Positions 10,460 through 20,851 of a stretch of DNA of 64,000 bases are shown in pieces. The notes under the pieces were generated by a model. It worked only from the letters and a program-made list of their open reading frames with translations, ran no database searches and was not told where the DNA came from. Position numbers and translations under genes: made by a program. Origin of the DNA: Apiotrichum sp. Y4204 (lineage: Eukaryota > Basidiomycota > Tremellomycetes > Trichosporonales > Trichosporonaceae); NCBI GenBank assembly GCA_025531455.1, contig JAMYHL010000065.1, positions 124,001-188,000 on the forward strand. The letters run 5' to 3'. Within the stretch, counting starts at the first letter, position 1; each line of letters starts with the position of its first letter.

Positions 10460-12047
10460 ATGCTCCCCACCACACCCATCGCTTTCCCCGTCCCCCGTGT
10501 CGGCAACACTCCTCTCGTCCAGCATGGTGAGTTTCTTTCCCTTCTCTTCACTTCGCCACCAACCCCCACCACCCCTCCTCGCCACATTTGCCACCCGCCC
10601 ATCCCCCTCCTCCTTTCACCGCCGATCCTCCCTCCCATTCCTGCCTCTCCTGCTCCCATTTTTTTTTCCCCAACACTGACGCCCAGACCCGTTCGCCGAG
10701 CTTCAGCTCGCCGCCGCCATGGACCTGTACGCCGCCGACCCGTGCCCCGCCCTCGAGCCAATCTTCAAGGCCTACGCCGAAGGCAAGCCCATCCCCGAGT
10801 TCTACTACCCGCCGCCCATCAAGCCTTGGGGCCCGCGCGCGCAGAACATGCCCCCTCCCCCGCCTCCGCAGCCCATCAAGATTGCCCTCACCCGTGAGGA
10901 GCTCGCCCGCGGCGTCACCCAGTTCGGCGTCAAGATTCCCCCCCAGTACCTCCCTCGTCCCGTCCACGCGCCTTACAAGCCCAAGGAGTGGGCCAAGCCC
11001 CCCACCTTCGAGGAGCTCAACCCCGGCTGCGTCGATGTCGAGAGGGCCACCGTCAACTCTACCACTGCCGTCGTCGACTTCCCCATCCCTCGCCGCGTTC
11101 CTGCTGGCCAGGACACGGTTCGCTCCACCATCGCTGTCGTCGGCACTGCCACTTCCACCGCTACTCCTGCCAGCACCATCAAGTCGACCACCGCCGTTGT
11201 CGGCGCCTGCCCCCCTGCTCCCGCTCAGCCTGGCTACATTTCGCTTGCAAACTACCCACCTCCTCCTGCCGTTCCAGCCTCGCTCAGCTCGCACCTCTCG
11301 ATCAGCACCACGGCCGCCACCGTCGCGTCGCCACTTACTCCTCCCCCCTCGCCGCCCTCGCTGGCTCGCACCATCAAGCCCCAGCCCTGCACTCTCGTTG
11401 ACGGCATGACCCGTCCCACCACTCCTGCCTCCCCGCCCACCCCCATTATTCCGGGCGCGTACCCCCAGTGTGCCGAGTACCCCGCGGTTCCTCTCCTCAC
11501 CCCGCCGGCGTCTCCTGTGTCGATCTCCAAGTCCTCCGTCTCGAAGAAGGTCCCTGGCGCATACCCTGAGTACCCCAAGTGCCCCGCGGTTTCCGTCTTC
11601 ACCCCTCCCCCGTCGCCTCCGTCGTTTGTCAAGTCGCTCCCCGCCAAGGTCGCTGCCAAGTCTGAGGCTCCTGTCGAGTCCCAGGTTACTGTCGAGCTCG
11701 AGGTCCCTGTGGAGTCCACGGTCACCGTCAGGTGCAAACCCGTTATCAAGCCCGAGGCTAAGCCCAACGGTCCCCGCACCCCGGCGCCCTCCAAGCGCGT
11801 CCCGGTGCCTGCCGCTCTCCTCCGCGAGTTTGGGTCTTCGAAGCGCAAGGACATCTCTGAGCTGGACATCAACAAGGAGCTTCCTCAGCTTCCTCTTCCC
11901 CCGCAGTACTGCATTCCCGAGCACATCAAGGCGCTGGCCCCCAAGACAAAGCCGTACACTGGTCCCCCTCGTCCCCTTCCCGACTGCTACTACCCCCCGA
12001 TCCTCGACACCTCGGACGAGGCGACTATCGTTCCTCGCCGCGCTTGA
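10460..12047 (+). CDS. Proline-rich repeat protein, unknown function
   Basis: Two exons (10460-10526 and 10687-12047; 160-nt intron with an ACTGAC branch site) give 475 residues. I do not recognise the family. The protein is Pro, Ala, Thr and Val rich with several internal repeats. NSTTAVV-like units occur three times around residues 135-195. Two long units begin PGAYPQCAEYPAVP and PGAYPEYPKCPAVS and end in TPP.SPxS. Near-identical hydrophobic tags sit near each end (IPEFYYPPPIKP near residue 47 and LPDCYYPPILD near the C-terminus). No signal peptide or membrane segment is evident. Codon choice is strongly biased to C-ending codons (GTC, ACC, CCC, AAG) and there is a TATA box, so strong expression is likely. 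A structural or adaptor protein is possible but unproven. Confidence 0.75.
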
Positions 12048-12444
12048 TTTCGACTCCACACGCACGGAACAAGAGTAGACAGAGAAGAGAGAAGACGACT
12101 ATCGAGCTTCCGCCAACTAGACATTACAAGCCACCACAGACTTACAGACGACTGCTACAGGACCACACTATACTCTAGACTGCCATTGCGCTCGCTATTC
12201 ATATATGATAGATCGCTCATATCTTGGGCTCCGTGTTGTACTCGTTCTCATATAATGTATCGACTTGATTCTCAGAAACTTTGTTGTCTTGCGCACACCC
12301 AGACCCAAGTTGCATACAGCACAAGAGCTGAACTGACAATTACAGCCAACGTGGCGAGGACCTTTTGGCCGTGCTGGACCTGCAATTGAAACTGCTTTAC
12401 ATGTGCATGTTCCCATCATACCATTCTGCACTCCAGATGCCCTT
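12048..12444. other. Convergent 3' intergenic region
   Basis: About 400 nt between the convergent ends of the Pro-rich gene and CWF19. It holds the 3' ends of both transcripts and AT-richer stretches. I see no gene. Confidence 0.5.
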
Positions 12445-15262
12445 CTACATGACCGTCCAATTGTACGGCTGGAACTTCGTTCCCAGAGCGCGCGCGCGCT
12501 CCTTGTTGAGCGAATAGTCAATATGCCTCGGGCGGCGCCAGAGACGCGGCTCAAGGTCGAGCATGTTCCCAATGATCTCGCCGGCAAAGTATCTGCAAAA
12601 GCGTCAGCAACCCTTGTATTGTCCTACAACTCACGGCGGAAATTTCGACGCGCCCTTATCCCCCTCGTGCATGCCGCCGCCGTCCTCGTCGTCGTCCTTC
12701 ATGTCCTCAATGCCCTCAATCACGTGGCCATACCCCTTTTCGCCGCGATAGTCCCACTGCACCATAAAGTACGGCATGTTGGGGACGAGCATGCGGCGGA
12801 ACCCGCCGGGGCGCGTGCTAAAGTCGATGAGCTTCTTGTGCTGGCTCCACTCGGACTCGGAGGCGAGGATCGACTGGCGGAAGAATCCGGGGGCATCGGC
12901 AAACTGGTCTGCGGGCAACGGGACGCATTCAATGTACGTGTGCCGCTGCTGTCGGAAAGAGAGGATGGTCTCGTAGAAGAGCACGCCCTTGTTCTCCGCA
13001 GCAAACATCTGCATCAGGCATTTCATAAAGTTCTGCTGGGTTAGTAGAGCGAAAACCTCGCACTCACCTTGACCTCGTCCCAGTCGTCGTCGTCCATCTC
13101 GAGAGACGAGAGGCAGTGCTGCAGCGGGACGATGAGGCAGTGGCCCGGGACAAGCTCCTCGGTGAGCGTGCAGCAGAGGTACGCGCGCTTGCCGAGGGCG
13201 ACAATGGCGGTCAGCGGCTGCCGGTCGTCCTGGTAGCAGAACGGGCACTCGTCGAGCGCCTTCTTTGTGCGCTTGTAGTCTGGTGTAAGAGGAGAAGCAC
13301 CGTGCTTTGACGCCTAGACTCACCGTTGATTGCAAACGCGCGCTTCATTGCATCCGTCTTCATGCGCTTGCGCGCGAGGCGCTCCGAGTTGTCGTCCAGG
13401 TACTCGAGGTCGGACTGGAAGCGACCGTCGCGCGAGATCTGCGCCGCGAGCTCGGCATCGAGATTCTTCATGTCGCCCGCGCCGCCGCCGAATTTCTCCT
13501 GGCGCACGAGCTCGCCGAGCGTCACGTCGTCGTCGTCCGCATTGTACCGGATCAGATTACCCTGCCGATCGCGGCTCTCAAACTGCCGTCAGCGCTCTCC
13601 CCGGATATTATTTCAATCCCACCTTGGCGTCCTTCTTGCGCTTGCCCGCCGGCTGTGCATCCTCCTTGCCCTGCCCGACATCGTACAGCCGCCCCTGCCC
13701 GTCAAGCGTGGGGAGCACTTCAACCTGTACGGTATTCCCATCCTCGTCCTCGCGCACGATATTGCCCGTGGTGTGGGACACACCGCCTGCGTCGTCGAAT
13801 CGCGCGCGCTCGAGCTCATACTCGGCCTCGAGGTCCTCGGCCGCCGGGTCGTCGCTCAGCTTGGCGCGCAGTACCTTGGCTTGCAGGCGATTCAGTTGTT
13901 CGAGAGTGTACACGTCTCTGTCTCCCGATGAGCCGCCGGGCTTGTTCTCGCTCGACGTGCCCCGCGTAAGCGCCTGCGGGGTGAACACGGACGGAATGGG
14001 CGTCGCGCCTTTCAGCGGCGAGCTGCGGTCCTGTGCTTGCCGCTTCAGAGCGTCAATCCGCCCCGCGCCAGGCGTCGAGTCGCGCTCCCGCTCCCTCTCT
14101 TTCCCGGACTCTTCGCCCGGACGCCGGAATCCCTGGCGCGAGGCCGGGCGCGAGTCGCGCGAGTCGTCCGACCCAGGATGGGCAAATACAAACCGGCGAT
14201 TATCAGGCGTGCGTGCGCCGCCGGTAGAGGGCGTGTCGGAACCGCGCGCCGGGCCGCGGCCGCGTCGCCGCGCCTCCTTGTCGTCCAGGAATCGCCGCTC
14301 AGCGAGCGCATCGTTAAACTCATCGAGAGAGCCGTACCGCTCCAGCGCGACCTCCTCCACTGACCGCCCTTGCTCCTCTGCCTGCTCGTACGCGCGCCGC
14401 AGCTTCATCATACGCCACTGGTATCCCGGCCCGCCTGGTGCCGCCTTCTGCTTTTCTGCCGTCAGTGCGAGCTGCATGATCAGACGCACCTTCCGTCTTG
14501 TAGTCGTCGACATTCTTGCCCTCGAGATACTGCGTGTTGAGCTCGTACTTGGAATGCTGGACCTGCGGGTCAGTACCAATCCCCATGATAAGCCCACCTG
14601 TGGTTCCGGTCGCAACTCCTCCTTGCGCGCAACAGCGGTACCGAGCGACGAGAAAAAGTCTCCTCCGCCGCCGCGCTCTTCGGGGGGCAGCATCCAGTCG
14701 TCGCGCGCGGGCTGGTCCTCCGTCGCGCGCGCAGGCGGGCTCGCCTGTCCATCCGGAACAGCCGTGGACTTGAGGGGAAGTGAGTCCGCCGTCGGGATCG
14801 TGCCCAGGGCACTCTGTCATGAGAAACTACTCCATCGTGGGCACTCACCACCGCATCAATGTCCTTCTCGACCCACATGCCCGCATCGTCGTCGTCCACG
14901 ACATTCACCCCCTCGCGGCGCTTTTCCCGCGCTGCGCGCCGCTCGCGCTTCTCCTCGCGCCGCTCCTCGCGCTCCCTTCGTTCCCGCCGCCGCTCGCGAC
15001 GCTCCTCGGACGTCTCGCGCCTGTCCCGGTCGCGCTCCCGGTCGCGCTCCCGGTCACGATCCCGGTGACGGTCATGGTCACGATGCCTCTCGCGATCCCT
15101 GTCTCTATCGCGGCGGTCGTGGTCTTTCTCTCTTTCCTTCTCGCGGTCCTTGCGGTGCTCGCGGTCCCGATCACGATCCCTCTCGCGGTCTCTGTGACGG
15201 TCCCGCTTCTCGCGCCGCTCCGCGTCCCGTGGTGATCTAGAACGGTCCCTGTCGTCGCCCAT
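12445..15262 (-). CDS. CWF19: Splicing factor Cwf19/CWF19L2
   Basis: Cwf19-family proteins act on late, intron-lariat spliceosomes. Eight exons (15262-14849, 14813-14598, 14562-14490, 14455-13623, 13582-13324, 13279-13068, 13032-12635, 12592-12445) join in frame to give 850 residues. The seven introns are 34-44 nt. The N-terminus (residues 5-110) is an Arg/Asp/Glu dipeptide region (RDRERDRDRDRE type), an RS-like feature of splicing factors. The C-terminal third holds the two CwfJ domains. The first includes CPFCYQDD and the HIT-like block PGHCLIVPLQHC (residues about 600-720). The second includes FSTRPGGFRRMLVPNMPYFM and ends in KFQPYNWTVM. The start gives MGDDRDRSRSPR. The neighbouring plus-strand gene is convergent. 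Confidence 0.95.
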
Positions 15263-16033
15263 GGTATCTGATGGGTTAAGGGAGATGGGGGTGGATGGTG
15301 GAAAGCAGTGATGGAGTAGTCCTGAATCGCGCTCGGTATCCTTTTGGTTGATTCGAGGCACACTGCACATGATCATGACGAACGATCAGTAAAGTATGTT
15401 TTACGTAACTTTTTCAATTGTTTGTTTTTCTCGTTCTTTGCGTATATTTTTGTGACGTCACTCATCGCGTCCCATTTCTTTGCTCGCTCGCTCGCGATCA
15501 GAAACATTGTGCACACTACTACTGCCTAGCAGATCAGCACCCAGCATATCCATACCAGAGCATGCCACACTGCTCGGTCGAGAAAAGGAAAAGGAAAAAT
15601 AGGTGTGCATTTGCGTGCTTTCTGCAGAGTACGGAAACGTGTCACCATTGCATGGCCTGACAGCTGGCTAGCAGCTAGCAGCTTGCAGCTAGCAGGCTTT
15701 TGCATCTTTACAGAGCGTGGCACGCGTCTTATCGCGCTAGTGTCAGTGGTCAGTGGTCAATGCAGTGGTCCAGTGGATGTCCAGTCATCCTCCTCCCTCT
15801 CCGCCCCCCAAGAGCGTCGGTGGCAAACATTGTCCAGTGTTACCACTAGAACCACTTGACCACTCACAAAGCACACACCAAACACACACACACGCACACA
15901 CCTCGCCTGTATCCACCTTTCTTTTCTCTTTCTCCTCTCTATTCGTCCTCCAGTATCGATACCTCTCCATTTCCCATCTGCGCACTCCTTGCCCTCATTC
16001 CAGAGCAAATCTAGCATCTAGCCTCGTACAAAC
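15263..16033. other. Divergent intergenic region with short repeats
   Basis: Between CWF19 and the first coiled-coil gene. It contains a cluster of GCTAGCAGCT-like units (about 15665-15700), repeated CAGTGGTC-like units (about 15745-15785), a CA microsatellite (about 15885-15900) and a pyrimidine-rich leader before 16034. No gene seen. Confidence 0.5.
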
Positions 16034-16552
16034 ATGTCGAATCTGCCGTCGTCGACCAAGTCAAGCCCTAGGTCCGACAAGTCGGCACCGGTGTCATCTA
16101 TCAATGGCCAACACCCCGCTACTTCACCCATGTCCTCAATTATTGAGCATGGCACCCAGAGGAGTAAGTGCCACTAAACTGTACCGCTGTAGCGTACCGC
16201 TGTAGCTCAGTTTTATCTCTGTTGGCCTTTCGGAAGGGTGATATTGACCAGGCCAGCCACCGCCGAGTGGGTAACTGCCGAAGTCGTGGGCATGAAGCAG
16301 GCTATTGTCGATTTCAGTCAGAGGCTCGACAGCCTCGAGAGGCGTTTCGACAACCTGGAGGGCCGCTTTGACTCTTTTGAGACCCGCTTCCAGGCACACG
16401 CCAACCTTGTCAACGACCGCTTCACGGCCATGGAGCTCAACTACGCCGCGCTCAATAACCAGCTCGCAACTATCATCAACATCCTCAGCGACATCACCTC
16501 TCGCAACACGGTTGAGCAGCAAACTAAGGTCAAGGCTGCCGCGCCTGAGTAG
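16034..16552 (+). CDS. Small coiled-coil protein, paralog 1
   Basis: Two exons (16034-16163 and 16257-16552; 93-nt intron) encode 141 residues. Residues 1-40 are Ser/Pro rich and likely disordered (MSNLPSSTKSSPRSDKS). From about residue 50 comes TAEWVTAEVVGMKQ, then a heptad-patterned coiled coil in which RFDxLExRF-like units recur (LDSLERRF, FDNLEGRF, FDSFETRF). The next gene is a tandem paralog with the same exon layout. Beyond the stop, a block TCTAGAGCCTTGCCAGCTGATA is shared with the paralog and ends in a CAG acceptor-like site, which suggests an intron at or just after the stop. I do not recognise the family. No signal peptide or membrane segment is seen. Confidence 0.72.
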
Positions 16553-16873
16553 TAGGTTCCATGTCTGGCTTCTAGAGCCTTGCCAGCTGATACCGCAGAG
16601 GACTCCAAACGTTCAATAGGGCATTCTTTTTTCTTTCCTTTTATAGTTGACGAGAGTGGTTTTGCAGAGATAGTAAAATGTGACCCAGTCATTTCTGTAA
16701 ACACACGCACACGCACCGGTAGCCCGAGGTATATAAAAATGCAGTCGAGATCCCTTTGCTTTTTACTTTCTCTTTCTTTTCCTCAATCCATCATTTGATA
16801 ACAAATTGCACATACTCCATCCCGTCTCTCACCTAGTCCATTCCATCTTTCCGTCATCGAACCCGCTGTCAAG
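16553..16873. other. Spacer between the coiled-coil paralogs
   Basis: It holds the 3' region of paralog 1 with the shared TCTAGAGCC block and a possible 3' intron, then the promoter of paralog 2. TATATAAAAA at 16730-16739 is a TATA box about 135 nt before the ATG at 16874. Confidence 0.5.
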
Positions 16874-17482
16874 ATGTCCCTCCAGCCTCGCTCCAGCATA
16901 TCGAATCTGTCGTCGACGACATCGAGCCCCCGCTCTGACCGTTCCACCCCCATGTCGTCCGTTGTCAACGGGCACTTCGGCACGTCGCCATGTCATCAAT
17001 TGTTGAAAACAGCGGCCCCCAAAGTGAGTGCCATTGAACTCTATTGCTGCACCTGTACATCCCTGTTGGCCGTTTGCAATTGGGATACTGACCTTGCCAG
17101 CCACGAACGAGTGGGTCACCTCCGAGGTTGTCTCCCTCAAGCAAACGGTGGCTTCACTTAGCAACAAGGTGAACAACCTGGGCGAGAAGGTGGAGGACCT
17201 CGATGCAAAGGTCGCCAACGTCGATGCAAAGGTCGACGGCCTCGACACTAAGGTAGATACTCCCAAAAGGAAAGTGGACCTGCTGACAAGAAAGATGCAC
17301 GCGCTTGAGACCCGCCTGAATCTGAGGTTCTCAGGGATCGAAGACGGCCAAGCAATAATTCTCTCCGCGCTCAGCAACATGACGGCGCGCATGGCCCGCC
17401 TGGAGGAGAACAACAGGGTCGCCGCCGACCAGTGGTAAGTGCCATCTTTGGAGTCTAGAGCCTTGCCAGCTGATAACTCAGA
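16874..17482 (+). CDS. Small coiled-coil protein, paralog 2 (frameshifted 5' end)
   Basis: Tandem paralog of the preceding gene. Exon 1 starts at 16874 (MSLQPRSSISNLSS, similar to MSNLPSSTKSSPRS). The intron is 17024-17100 (77 nt) and its sequence resembles the paralog's intron. Exon 2 runs from 17101. The coiled coil is longer (KVxDLDAKVANVDAKVDGLD repeats). The donor at 17435 and acceptor at 17481 would complete a split TGA stop; without that splice the frame stops at 17438. Exon 1 from 16874 joins exon 2 out of frame. Alignment with paralog 1 places a one-base loss just before 16990. The ATG at 16990 restores the frame and gives a protein of about 122 residues. So this is either a shorter gene using an internal start, or a decaying copy. 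Confidence 0.55.
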
Positions 17483-18019
17483 GGGCCCTAAGCGTTCACT
17501 TGCACCTTCTTCTTTCTCCCCTTTCACAGTTGACGAGATGTTTTTCAGATTTTGCTATGTGATCCAGTCCTCTCTGTTGCCCTTCTCTCTGCACCGCAGC
17601 GCTGCACACTGGGCCCCGATGAGGGTAAGAAATGATATTGCATGGACTACGAGGGGCTGATGAAGATGCAGTTGCCCTCTGTGCTATGGCCGGATCGTTA
17701 TAATGTAGGCGGGAGACAGTGTACTGATACTGAGATGGATGGGGGGTGCGATGCGGCGGAACTCTATTGGCGGCGCAACTGGCGCGCGCCGCCGTCAACT
17801 GGGTGGATACGTGGTTGGAAATGGAACAAGGGCGCGGGGGTGAGAGAATAAGTGAATAAGGGGAATCGGCGAGGGGAATCACGGTGCGGAACAAGTATCG
17901 GCCTGGGCTGCCTGGCGCGGGATCCGCGCTGGCGGCGCTTGCTTTGGCGTCGGCTCGGCCCCTGCTTTCGTGTCGTCGTCGTCTCTGGCATTTGCGGGCA
18001 TGTCGTCGTCCACTCTGGC
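17483..18019. other. Convergent intergenic region
   Basis: It holds the 3' regions of the coiled-coil gene and of importin alpha. No credible coding frame. Confidence 0.5.
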
Positions 18020-20166
18020 TTAGGCGCCAAAGTTGAAGCCGCCCTGGGGAGCGGCAACGTTCGACTGGAAGGCGTACTGGCCAGTAGCGTCGACCGCCGG
18101 TGCGGCGCCGTCGGCCTCCTCCTCCTCGTCGTCGGGGAAGAACTCTAAATCGTCAGTTTGAATATATTACACTGCACTCACTGTCCATGATGTAGAAGCA
18201 CTTCTTGTAGATTTCGAGGTTCTCGTGGTGCTGGAGGTTGTGGATGGCAACCATGCCGCCGGCCTCCTCAATGTACTGGGCGTAGACGTTAATGGCGCCG
18301 GGTCCGCCAGCCTCCTTGTCAATGTCGCCGACCTTGAGAATGTTCTCAAGACCGTCAAGGGCGACCTGGATAATCTTGTTGTCCATGGAGACGAGGAGGT
18401 CGCACATGGGCTTGATGCAGCCCTGGCTGACGAGGTAGCGGATCTGGTTGGGCTCGGAGAGACCGCCCGAGGTGGCGTTGGAAATAGCCCAGCATGCCTC
18501 CTTCTTGGTCTTAAAGTCGGCGTTCTGGAGGATGTTGATAAGGGGAGGGATAATGTTGGCGTCAATGATGGCCTGGATCTGGTGCGGGGAGCCGGCGGTG
18601 ACGTTGGAGATAGTCCAGCATGCCTCCTTGCGGATGCCGTCCTTGGGGGAGGAGAGAAGCGAGAGAAGAGCGGGGAGAGCTCCAGACGAGATGATAACCT
18701 GGGTTTGGAGGTCGTCGCCAGTGACAATGTTGCCAACGGAACGGAGGGCGGGGGTCTGGACAGCGGTCGAGGGGTGCATCAAGAGGTCGACAAGACGACG
18801 GCAGACACCCGACTCGATGACGGCCTGGATCTTGTCGTTCGTGCCGTCCGAGAGGTACGAGATGGCCCAGCATGCGTCGATGAGCACCTCGTCATCAAGC
18901 GAGTAGATGAGCTTGGAGAGAACAGGAAGGGCCGGCGAGATGAGGTTCCAGTCGGGCTGGGGCGACTTGCCACGGCAAAAGTTGGAAAGGGTCCAGGTGG
19001 CGTTGCGGAGCATGGAGAGCTTGTGGTTTTCGTTGAGGAGCTGGAGCAGCGGCTGGAGGGCGCCCTGCGAAAGGACGTGGTCGCGGCACTTTGGCGAGTC
19101 GCCAGCAATGTTACCCAGCGCCCAGACCCTTGGTGTCAGTGAGTCCGAAGGACAATCAAGGTTGTTGCACTTACGCCTGCTCGCGGACGTCGAGGACGGG
19201 GGAGGAGAGGAGACGGATGAAGAGGGGGACGGCGCCGGCGGCAATGACGACCTGGGTGTGCTCCGAGGTGCCCGAGGCAATGTTGGTGAGGGCCCACGCG
19301 GCCTCGAACTGGAGCATTGTGTTGGTGGAGCTGAGGAACTCGACAAAGCGGGGGACGACGCCGCACTCAATCACACGGTCAATGGGGGGGTTCTTCTCCT
19401 TGGAGAGAAGCTTGCGGAACTTGGTGGTGGCCTCGAGCTGGACCTCGCCGTCATTGTTGTACAGCTGCTGGACCATGGCGGGGAGGGTGTCGCCGAGCGC
19501 GGCGTCGCCGAGGTCCTCGACATCGTCGTCCGAGTCCAGGCCATCATCGGCGACCGGCTGGAAGTTGCGGCGCTTGGCGATCGACTCTTCACGCTGCGGC
19601 GTCAGTAAAGTGTCAAGCGCCAACGACCGTGGTTCGAGCCCGGTGCGCGTCAACAAACAGAGCCGCGGTGCGAGCTATGTGGTAGCCCCGGGCGTGTTAC
19701 ACAAACCTTTTGCCTGCGGATCTCGACCTGGGCCTCCTCGCGACGACGACGGAGCTGGGCGTCAGTATGGGAAGCATAGGGGAAGGAAGGGGCGCTCGTG
19801 TGCTGCTGGCTGTGACATGGGACATCTGGGACATGGACAGCCGGTGGCGATCGGGGTGTGTGATGAGCACGCGACTGACAGCGTGCACGGCTCCCAGAGG
19901 GAAGGCAATGCAGGCCTCGAGTGCTCTGCAAGTGCTAGCATGCATTGTGCACTATGCATTGTGCATGCACCATGCACGACGGTGTCGAGCATGCAGAGAC
20001 AAACACGGCGACGACATCCAGGGACGGCGTGCAACCAATCCGATCCGACACGCAGAAGAGCCAGAGCAATCGGGCCATGGGCTGGCGGCCAACGTACCTC
20101 CTGAGCAGAGAACTGGGTGCGGCCCTTGAAGTTTGAGCGACGGTGGTCGAGGTTACGGCTCTCCAT
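18020..20166 (-). CDS. SRP1: Importin alpha (karyopherin alpha)
   Basis: Importin alpha binds classical nuclear localisation signals and, through its IBB domain, importin beta. Five exons (20166-20098, 19754-19707, 19593-19175, 19128-18182, 18144-18020) give 535 residues, the normal length. The IBB domain is split over the first three exons and is rich in basic clusters ([32 protein letters not shown]). Ten ARM repeats follow, with the repeated W..SN NLS-binding pattern ([66 protein letters not shown]). The C-terminus is acidic and ends GGFNFGA. Intron 1 is 343 nt, much longer than most introns here. The donor of intron 2 is GTTTGT, and intron 3 ends AAG. Confidence 0.98.
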
Positions 20167-20851
20167 TGTGTGTGTGTGCTGCTGTCGCCTTTTGGGGAGT
20201 GGAGGGAAAGTGACGGAGATGAAATGGAGTGGTGACTGCTGCTGCGGCGATGGTGAGGAAGGGAGTGTTGTTGATGAGAAGAGCAAGAATGGGAGCGGGG
20301 AGAGGGTCTGCAGCCAGACAGCCAGGCAGCAACAGCGAGTGCGAGGCACGCAGGACGCAGTCACAGCCAGCCCAGGCAGCTGCCCGCCAGCGCATGCACA
20401 GTAGTGCATTCCCCTCCCGCTTTGGCCGCCGCCCAGCGTACCATCCTGCGTCCAGCCAAAGCTTTTCGCCGCCCAGCCAGGGAAGAGGGAAGACGCGCGC
20501 TGTGGTGGCACTTTTGTTTTTTTGGACAGACTCTTTTTTTTTTTTTTTTTCTTTGCTTTTCTTTCCACTTCGGTCTCTTCTTTGCCCCTCCACCTCCACC
20601 ACCATAGAACAGGACAAATAACGGAACCAAATAAACAAATACAAAGCCAGAATACAAATTAAGAGGGGTGCATATATAAATATTACAGTGCAAAATGCCA
20701 TGCGGAAATGATGTCATTGGATGGTGTTAGGGGGTGTTCGATGTTCGACTGCCTTTGAGGCGTCGATGGGACAGGAGGGTGTGGTGGATGTGGTGGATGA
20801 TGGTTTGGGTGTGGCACCAGTGGTTGCTCTAGCTCTCTACTCTGCAGCCTT
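20167..20851. other. Intergenic region, importin alpha promoter
   Basis: Upstream of importin alpha and downstream of QRI7, both on the minus strand. A 17-nt T run lies at 20534-20550. On the importin coding strand the region is C/T and A rich, as expected for a promoter and leader. No gene. Confidence 0.5.

Noticed and set aside
13330..15240. 636-codon open frame on the plus strand
   Set aside because: It is antisense to CWF19 exons and arises from GC-rich codon use. Its composition is Arg/Ser/Pro shadow-like and it has no motifs.
19594..19706. GGTTCGAGCCC in importin alpha intron 2 as a tRNA B box
   Set aside because: No acceptor, D arm or anticodon stem can be built around it, and the T-arm stem does not pair.
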